Below the pieces are notes generated by a model. That model made no database searches. It saw only the letters and a list, made by a program, of their open reading frames with translations, and was not told where the DNA came from. From contig OY747709.1 in NCBI GenBank assembly GCA_963556495.2, positions 17,998,900 to 18,062,899 of the forward strand: DNA of 64,000 nt. The letters run 5' to 3'. Shown piece after piece: positions 56,339 through 64,000 of this stretch (position 1 is its first letter; each line of letters begins with the position of its first letter). This stretch comes from Valencia hispanica (Eukaryota; Chordata; Actinopteri; Cyprinodontiformes; Valenciidae). Position numbers and translations under genes: made by a program.

Positions 56339-56843
56339 TGTTGTGATCCCCGGGTGTTTGTCTTTTGTTAGTGATTTTCCTTATTTAGTTCTATTTTCAT
56401 GTTTAGTTATTCTTAGTCTTTCTTGTGATTTCTGTACTTTCTGGTTTCCCCGTAGTCTTGTCTTAGTTTCTTAAGATCCTTCTAGTTTCCCAGTTTTCTG
56501 TCTCCCAGCCATTTCACCTCCTGTCCCAGCTAATCACTTCCACCTGCTCACTCCCCCTCAGCTGCAACCGCTTCCCTTAATTGGTCCTGCTCCTTCTCTG
56601 CTTCACTCTTCACTCTCCTCCCTCAGTATAAATATGGCCCTCTTTCAGTCACAACTCGCTGGTTCGTCCGTCTTTCTTCCCCGCCTGATTCCTGCCTTCC
56701 TTGTTGCCCGTCTGGTTCCTGTGTTTCCCTGTTGCTGCCTGTACCCTCCCGAGTTTCTGTAAGTTCCATGTGGTTTTTCATTAAATCATTTTTTGTATTT
56801 ACTCTGCTGCGTTTGGGTCCAGTTTAAACTACAAAACATGACA
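56339..56843 (+). mobile_element. Solo LTR with 5-bp target duplication
   Basis: ATAGG at 56334-56338 and 56844-56848. The element starts TGTTGTGATCCCC and ends AAAACATGACA, i.e. TG...CA with short inverted ends. Inside are a TATA box (CAGTATAAATATGG about 56625-56638) and ATTAAA before the end, in LTR order. 505 bases. No internal retroelement sequence on either side, so recombination between two LTRs removed the body. Family (Gypsy or ERV) cannot be told from the LTR. Confidence 0.85.
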
Positions 56844-56848
56844 ATAGG

Positions 56849-58320
56849 AATCAGCCTCCTCCAATCCACCCTGTCCATCCAGCTCTTCTGTATACCCACT
56901 TAATTATTCTGGGTTCCAAAAGACTCATTTGATTTTATTTATTTGTAACCAGGACAGTGCATATTAACAGCAGCATAAATGTAACATGTCAGAATTAGCC
57001 AAAGGCTGGTTTTCATCTGTAGTCTTGTTGGCCAGATGTACATTGCCATGCAAGGAGACACAAAACAACCTTAGTGGACATCTCTTTCTATCTCCTTAAA
57101 TATTTCTTATACTTTGCCCTCGTGTCAATTATCTGACCCAAGAGTGGCCCTGACTCACTGGGTAAGTGATAATTTAATAATCTGGAATTTAATGCCCAGA
57201 CCTGGCACTCGCCAAATGTCCTTGGGCAAAACACTAACCTCTAATGATACGGACATGCTTCCACCCTTTCTGCAAACTGCACAATGATAAACTGTGATAC
57301 ACATTTAGAGAACTTGTGTACTTTTTTGTAACCAGTGCTATTTATCTTTCTTTGTTTGGTCCACCACTTTAGTCATTAACCTACCCTTCCTGCACCACCA
57401 CCACCCCAAAAACCTCAGAAACAGTGCTCATTTCTGTACATTAATTCTGTACAATTATATTGTTTACTAGTACAGACAATATATCCAGTTACTGGTATTT
57501 TATTTTGGCAGGTATGTTCGAATCTGTTTTCAATTCTTTAAGTGCTTTGGTGTTGAAGTGTGACTTTTATTCCATTTGTCTGATTGTTCTTTTTTTTTCT
57601 GACTCACATTTAGCAGAAGATTCCCAAATGCCAATCTAGCTGCGCGATTAGAATTCACAAGCACACATTCCATTATAGGGCCATCTAGATTATGTCAACA
57701 TAATCAATAATGCCATTACTGTTCAATTAACTTCTATCATGGTTAGTTTATTGGATTAACACTGCAGTAATATGCCTCAATAAAATCAAGTAATCCTCTC
57801 CGTCAGTCAAGGGATGTGCTTGTCTCCTTCAATGCTTTTTTGGCTGCTCTTTACCGGTTTTTGACGTCTGTAACAACATCTCACTGGTATATCCAATCTG
57901 GAGCAGACAGCTGTAGTAGGAGTTATATCAGTTCGGAGAATGAGAGTTGAAATCTCACTGAGGTGTCCTACTGAAAGTTAAACAAAGTTCATTTATGAGC
58001 TGCTGTTCATTATTTAAACCAGCTCAAATTCTGAAGTTTGTGGAATATTACACTGCATGCATCATGTATCTTAAAAGTGTCCATGTTTCTACAAGGTGTT
58101 ACACAAAGAATGTAAAGCAGTGTTGTAAAGGTTTCGTGATCTGATCTCTACTGCAGGTTAGATTCTACTCAGTGAGCATTTTTCTAGTTAAATAAATGTC
58201 TAAACAAGGTCTATGGTTAATAAATGTCTTCTCTAAATTTGATATATGCTGTCATATTAAATGAATTAGAACATGAGTTACAATGATGCTCCTTTGTAAG
58301 ATTAAAACAATCTTTTGAAA
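56849..58320. other. Mostly unique DNA with two faint repeat relics
   Basis: About 56930-57060 (TTTATTTGTAACCAGGACAG, then GAATTAGCCAAAGGCTGG) resembles the 3' end of a fish LINE. About 57190-57320 (GTCCTTGGGCAAAACACT) resembles a SINE body. Both are too decayed for firm assignment. Confidence 0.35.
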
Positions 58321-58560
58321 ATAATCTTTAAGCACGTATCAAACATACTTTTCATTAAGCCCACGTTTCTTTATAAAAATGTTTATTTCTCTTATGTAAT
58401 ATTCAAATTTTCTAAGAAATTAAATGTTGTTTCCATTAGCTGTAAGCAGAAAATCATCATAATTAACAGAAATAAAGGTCAGTCTGTGTTTAATTAATCT
58501 TTATATTGTGTATTACGATAAACTGAGGAGCTGAAATTAATCAACTTTTCAGTTATATGC
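58321..58560 (+). repeat. Dispersed repeat, copy 2 (partner at 38011)
   Basis: GTTTCCATTAGCTGTAAGCA, then GAAAATCATCATAATTA, AGTCTGTGTTTAATTAATC: the same order as 38011-38235. A weaker third resemblance is seen at about 61870-61920 (AAATTATCATCATAAACAA, AAAGTCTGTATT). Confidence 0.6.
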
Positions 58561-59261
58561 TATTTTATTAAATATGAATATTAGGTGTAAATGTGAAGAT
58601 TTTTCTGATGTCTAAAGTTGGTTTCAGACTTTGATTAGAAGTCTATAGACCTGTCTTAGCCAAGGTTGACTAGCAAAGAGAAAGAAATTGTGGTGGCATG
58701 TCTTAAATTTTGCAGCTATGCATCAAGTTTCCGCTTAATCCATAAATAAAACGTAAGTTCAGGACCTTTTACATGTATTAGTCATACTAATATTATTGTT
58801 GAGATAAAATGTGTAGTTTTTCTTTTTTTATACAACCTAAACTTCGTTCCATATCTGCTTCGACAACATTGTGTCAGTGAAATGTTGCATCTTTGTGTCG
58901 CAAGCAACTCACAGTGGTGTTGCCCTCCAATGACTTAATTATTTTGGTTGGAAATTCCAATTCATGGTGAACAACTGAGATTTGTTTGTTTATAGAAACA
59001 AATTTAACCTCATCTCTGACGATTTCGATGAAGTATCTTGTTGTCCGTATGCAGCCTGTTAAACTCGATTCTCTTAATGACACTTTAGTTTAAAACCTGG
59101 TGTGTTTCCATTCATCAGTACAATATAGGTATGCAAATGTGTGTCGTTTTATGCTTTCTGCATTTTTTGATAAGTTACATACTTCTTTGTAGTCCTTACT
59201 AATTTTTCATTTCAATCCCAAGCCTAGACCACTTTTAGAGAATGTTCTTAAATCTAGGCAA
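58561..59261. other. Non-coding DNA
   Basis: Nothing recognised. Confidence 0.35.
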
Positions 59262-59509
59262 CATAAATTGTAAATGGACTGAACTTATACGGCACTTTTC
59301 TAGTCATACTGACCACTCAAAGTGCTTGACACTGGAGCCATAATTACCATTCTTACTCTCAAATGCACACACATACATACGTCGATACAGAGCTCGGTAG
59401 GCAACTTGGAGTCATGTGCCTTGCCCAGAGGCACATCAACCGGAGGAAGCCTGGAATTTAACCCCGCTGATTACAAGACAACTACTCTACCTACTGAGCC
59501 ACAGTTGCC
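59262..59509 (-). mobile_element. tRNA-like SINE relic, reverse orientation
   Basis: Read on minus: GTGGCTCAGTAGGTAGAGTA (A-box side), then a B-box-like GGGTTAAATTCC, then a body with GTGCCTCTGGGCAAGGCAC and ACTTTGAGTGGTCAGTATGA. This is a common fish SINE-type repeat whose head is tRNA-like. Confidence 0.6.
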
Positions 59510-62500
59510 ACAGTCATATGATTGACTGAGTTTTACGTATGGCTTTGACATTGAAAACAGGTATAAACAGGTTTAATAATAACATATATGTTTTTAAAAG
59601 TTTGGACAGGTCATTTATATATAGATAATAACTGATTTGGAGCCCAATACTGATCCCTGAGAGACATCATAAAGAATGATTAAATGTGTCGATTTGAACA
59701 CTACTAACTTCACAGACATAAATAACTTCTAAGCCAGTTAGGGTTTACCCACCTGAACCCATATCCTTCCAATGTGCTACTTTTTCTGCTTTCAATATAC
59801 ATAGCAAACATTTCTGTCATCTATAAGAAATTCCTAAGACATTTTTTAGAATTGTACGTCAAAGGAACACATTGTACTTGATCATCAAGCACATCATCAG
59901 TGCTATACTACTTCTGTTCCTTATTATGCCTTGGGAACAACCAGCTACTTTCTCTCAAACCTTCAAACCAGGACAGGGTGTTCTCCTTGTTTACCCAGCA
60001 TGCTTCCTATTGGTGTAAAAGGGGCTGTCAGTTAATTTTTAATTTCATCCTTTGAAACACATTGCAAAAAGTCGGTTTCCTAATTAACCCCATTGCCTAT
60101 GCATATTGAGGAAAGAAGCAGCCTGACACGACACAAGCTCTGTCTCTCTTTTACAGAACCTTAGTTCTACCAAAAGCCTTACCACTGTCACTCACCAGAG
60201 GCAAAGTAGCTACACATCCTCCAGGGGAGAAAGAAAGATAGAAGAGAAAAGAAAAACATTGACATTACTTTTTTTCAGTAAAATAAAATGTGTAAAAGAA
60301 AACATGCTTGAGTGAATGATCTCTTTACTTTATCTGTATGAGTAAGAATATTTCCTTCTTAGGTCCTCCCCGCTGTGAATTGGCCTTTTTCATTTCTCTG
60401 CATCATCATTCACATCTGACAGTAGGAGTAAAGCATGTCTGAATTTGGCTGCATCTCTGCTGTGTGACTGGAACATAAAAGCCAAATCATCACATACAGT
60501 GCACAAAACACACTTCTATCCATTGTCTTGTTATCTTCTGTTTGGAAATTGAAGTGAGTAACAGGAGTTATACAGTAATCATGCTGCCAGATTCTATTAA
60601 TATTGTGTTTTAGCTGGTTGGATAACAACACGTGAGGTCGACTAGCACCCAATTCCATCAGGAAATTGTGTAAGATAAAATTGGACATTATATCCATTGA
60701 GTCAAAATGATGCAGTGTAAAGGAAAACGTCATCAATAACTGGCTTTAAATCACATTTGTTGGTCACAAGGTCCAGACCGGGTTGAACATAATACTAAGT
60801 GCAGTCGATTTCTCATGTTATATGTTTTGTTTGTTTTTGTTTTTCAAAAAATGTTTTTAGTTAAAACACTAAAAGGCTTGAGCCACAATATAAGAAGCTG
60901 TACCTTGGCGAAGTATCGGTCTAAATTATTGTGAATAATTATTGATGGCAGACAATGATAACTTCATTATAATAATGTCTCATAAATCCTCTGTATCATT
61001 AGGAAACCTTCTGCTTAACACCGCTCCCATTTTGTTGTACCAAAATAAGTCCTTTGCTTTACAATATCTATCCCCTATAAACTTTTTGTTAAATAGAATT
61101 TAATTTTAAAAATGGCCTGTAAATTTAAACAAGCTTTCATATTAGCATAACATATTCCCTCAATAAGCATGGTTGATTTTAGCCGAAAAAATTAGTCAAC
61201 CAGTCATTGCAGTTGTTATACTGCTGGATCTGTTAACTTCAAAAATGTGCTTTGTGCCAAATCAAAGTTATACCATATATATTGAAGAAATACAACGTGC
61301 ATAAAATATGTTTAATGGGTGATAAAACACCAAACCAAGCAGTATTCAATTTCATAAATCAATGCATTAATTGTTAAATTATTCTATGCTCCATCACGCG
61401 CTGAGCATTAGGAATTTAGAAAATCTCAACGCTATCATCAAATAATCTAGATCTAAGCAGCTTTTTATTTCCTTTCGCTGAAATGATTAAGTTAAGATTC
61501 AGTGAACGTTGATGGTTTTTCTGCTTCCATCAGCTGTAATATTTAATTTTTTTCATTGATGGAAAAATATTTAGAGGAAGAAAACAGAAGTGGCAATGAC
61601 CAAATTGTATCGACAGTCCAACATCAGTGTCATTACAAGGCCAATTTAGTGGAGTAGTTTGAGGTAGTTGGGCAGTTAGACGAAACTATAATCCATTGTC
61701 AGCTAATCATTTAGATTACAAAAGTAATGAATGTCATAAAATGAAATGACTTCCATACTAAGATACAATGATGATCATAGCTGTTGAACTCAATATTCGA
61801 CTAAGCAGCAGGTTTTTTACCTCCTAATTTACGTTGCAGTGAAATCACACTCGTCTGTAAAGTTCAGTTTTCTTTAAAAGAAATTATCATCATAAACAAA
61901 TTTAAAGAAAGTCTGTATTCACTTCTTAAATTAAAGTGTGATTAGTATAATAGTTCACACTGTGTTTAGTTATCACTACAAATTTTATGTATATAAAATT
62001 GTCATATTATTTGCATTTCATTATTATATTAAGACAAAGCAAACTTGGAAAAGCTACCATCTGTTTCAAAACTTTAAATTTTTATGACTGATAGGTTCCT
62101 TCAATGTGTAGGCATTTGTTTGAAGTCAAGCTGTAGAATAAATTTGCAAATAATCAGATTCCTGATGATTCTGTGTGGAACATAGAAATGTAAACTTCTA
62201 AGAAGCTTGAAACCTTTCCATAGCAATTCTGTAAGCAGATGATTTTAGTGACTGATGTTTGTTATTATCAGTGGAAAATTGAATTTTGGGTTATTTGTAA
62301 ATATGCTCAGTTTTTTCAACCAGGAGTCAGTCGAGATGATTTATGATCATTTCGTTGATCAGCTTGTTAAACTTCTCTAGATAAAACAGTTGAAAGGGCT
62401 GAAAGTGTTGCCCTATATTTGACTGAAAAAATGTGGTTGCTTTGGATCAGTACGTTTGGTGGTTTGGCCTTTTGGCTATTCATTTTTATGCAGCAAATTC

Positions 62501-62516
62501 TGAAGATATTATACAG
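59510..62516. other. Long AT-rich non-coding stretch
   Basis: No repeat or gene recognised; frames such as 60736-60410 (minus) have no known domain. Confidence 0.35.
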
Positions 62517-62995
62517 TGCCACGCAAATCTGTTCAAACCCCTTAAACCTTTCCACATTTTGTCACATTAAAAAGCTCAATGTATTTTATTGGGATTTTAT
62601 GGGATACACCAACACCAAGTAAAGGATCATTCATTCTTTGCTGAATACTTGAGCTTGATGGATGGTGTGCATCTTTGAACAGCAATTTTCCAGTCTTGCC
62701 TGAGATTATCAATTTATTTAATTTCATTTTAGCTCTGGCTACATGTTTAGCATTGTTCAACTGCTGGAAATCAAAACTCTCCCTCTAACTTATTTTCTTC
62801 CAGGAATGTCAGGTATTTAACCTACTCAGTTTACTACCAGCTCAGACAAACTCCTCAGTCAATGCTGGAGTAAACCATACACATAGCATGATGGTGCCAC
62901 CACCATGTTGATATGGATGGTTCGTTGAGGGTGATATGCGGCGTTTATTTTCCAGGTCTGATCTGACCAGAGCACCCAGGACCTATCTTTCAACA
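62517..62995 (-). mobile_element. Tc1-like relic
   Basis: CAGTGCCACGCAAATC at the left end, then TTTCCACATTTTGTCACATT and GTATTTTATTGGGATTTTAT, the leader of a common fish Tc1 type. Further right, TGATCTGACCAGAGCACC is the antisense of the usual W-S-D block region. No usable frame. Right end not found. Confidence 0.55.
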
Positions 62996-63241
62996 AAGGC
63001 TTTCTTTTCCAGTTTTCTACAAACCAAGTTCAGGTTCAGGAGTAAAAGATTAATAGTTGTCCTATCAACTGATCATTTTACTATTATAACTCTGTTTGTC
63101 AACATGAATATTTAAAAAAAACCATGTTTTCTAGAATTTTAAGAAGAACATTTAATTCACTAAAGTGCTTCTCTCTTTCAATAATTTTAAATAAAGAGTT
63201 AAAGATCCAGCAAAGTATCGCCAGAGTTTAATAGTAAAGCC

Positions 63242-63932
63242 CAATGGTTCTCAAACTATGGTACAAGTACCACTGGTGGTAGTACTGCTGAAAGATGTTT
63301 TACTAATAACTATTTTCAAACTAATTACAAGCATATTAACTATGATGACATCAACAACACTGAACTAGGAAAACATGCTAGTTGCTGCTGAAGGTAGAAC
63401 TTGGTCTATGCAATGATGTCAAATCCAGATTAACAATATCTCAGGTTCAAGTTCAAAAGGAAGAATGAAATGTTAAGAGATTAACTGATTGATCGGGCTA
63501 ACTAATATTAGCTGTGTCGCAGCTTCTTTTTCACATTCTATACTTAGAAAATCTGTAACAACATGCTTATGAGAGAGGTTGTACAGTATAACGTGTGTGA
63601 AAGATTTAATGTGATACAAATCTTATAAAGCAGCTTCTACAGCCATAGGTTTTTCTGTGCAAGGCTACTATGGTGGATTTTGTGGTCTGAACTGCTAATA
63701 AACAACAGACTCAGAATTCTGCCTCTTCTGGCCCTTTCAGATGATTTTTTTAGCATTAAGCCTGGAAAATTCAAGTTTTGAAATACTTATTTATACTTTC
63801 TTATAAAGACATAACTGTAAAATCCTAAATCCTATTGTTGGGCTGTTTTAACATGTCTTTCAAAATGGTGGTACTTGCAAGACTTGGTATTTACTGAGGT
63901 GGTGCTTTTTATAAAAAGTTTGAGAATCACTG
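63242..63932. mobile_element. Non-autonomous hAT-like element
   Basis: The left end CAATGGTTCTCAAACT and the reverse-complemented right end CAGTGATTCTCAAACT match at 14 of 16. Sub-terminal GTACCAC/GGTGGTAC repeats occur on both sides. Flanks GTAAAGCC and GTGTAGAC match only 5 of 8, so the duplication is decayed or the boundary is slightly off. No frame. Confidence 0.6.
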
Positions 63933-64000
63933 GTGTAGACACATGAGGTGCAGTGGTGTGGACCATCTCATATAGGTGTCATGCTGCCCTATTCACTCCC

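Noticed and set aside
59440..59509. Functional tRNA gene
   Set aside because: Only A- and B-box-like motifs remain and the cloverleaf is not supported; the downstream body is that of a SINE.

Overview
The window reads as a non-coding, AT-rich stretch of a ray-finned fish (teleost) nuclear genome. The evidence is the repeat content: Rex3-type RTE LINEs with GATG tails, L2/Rex1-type LINEs, several Tc1-like elements, hAT elements with 8-bp target duplications, PIF/Harbinger elements with their Myb-like partner gene, tRNA-derived SINEs and a solo LTR. No exon of a recognisable host gene, no rRNA or tRNA gene, and no bacterial-style operon was found. Apart from the Myb-like gene of one Harbinger element, every coding segment I recognise is a broken transposon gene.

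Layout. 0.4-3.2 kb: unique-looking AT-rich DNA. 3.2-12.3 kb: a Harbinger cluster. It holds three composite non-autonomous elements (A 3253-4636; B about 6235-9864; C 10892-12318, reversed), an L2/Rex1 LINE fragment between A and B, and a two-gene Harbinger (6951-9762) sitting inside B. Element C itself splits an old Tc1 copy. 13.85-18.07 kb: a 4.2-kb hAT element with a perfect 8-bp duplication, carrying a GC-rich insert unlike everything around it. 18.4-21.35 kb: a Tc1 relic and a second hAT with a LINE 3' end inside. 22.7-26 kb: a 5'-truncated Rex3 with a 12-bp duplication, a RecQ-like helicase fragment, and a SINE with a 16-bp duplication. 28.6-30.0 kb: a long foldback. 30.8-33.3 kb: a longer Rex3 with 12-bp duplication. 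36-37.2 kb: Tc1 and hAT relics. 39-41.6 kb: a fourth composite Harbinger element (D) carrying a LINE piece and a TTAA-flanked MITE. 41.8-43.3 kb: a nearly full-length dead Tc1. 43.9-44.4 kb: a small hAT. 45.6-49.8 kb: a SINE, then a reverse-strand LTR-element-like block built of tandem arrays with codon-multiple periods, interrupted by an L2 LINE. 50-53.7 kb: two rearranged Tc1 copies. 56.3-56.8 kb: a solo LTR. 57-64 kb: mostly unique AT-rich DNA with SINE, Tc1 and hAT relics.

How the pieces work together. The only gene pair that belongs to one system is in the Harbinger at 6951-9762: a Myb/SANT-like DNA-binding protein on + and a three-exon DDE nuclease on -, converging tail to tail. The Myb-like gene is open across its intron; the nuclease has one in-frame stop. 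The composite elements A-D carry related ends plus a remnant of the same nuclease exon and a LINE 3' end, so they look like passengers once mobilised by such a source. Nested insertions give relative ages: Tc1 before C; B before the two-gene Harbinger; D before the TTAA MITE; the minisatellite block before the L2 LINE.
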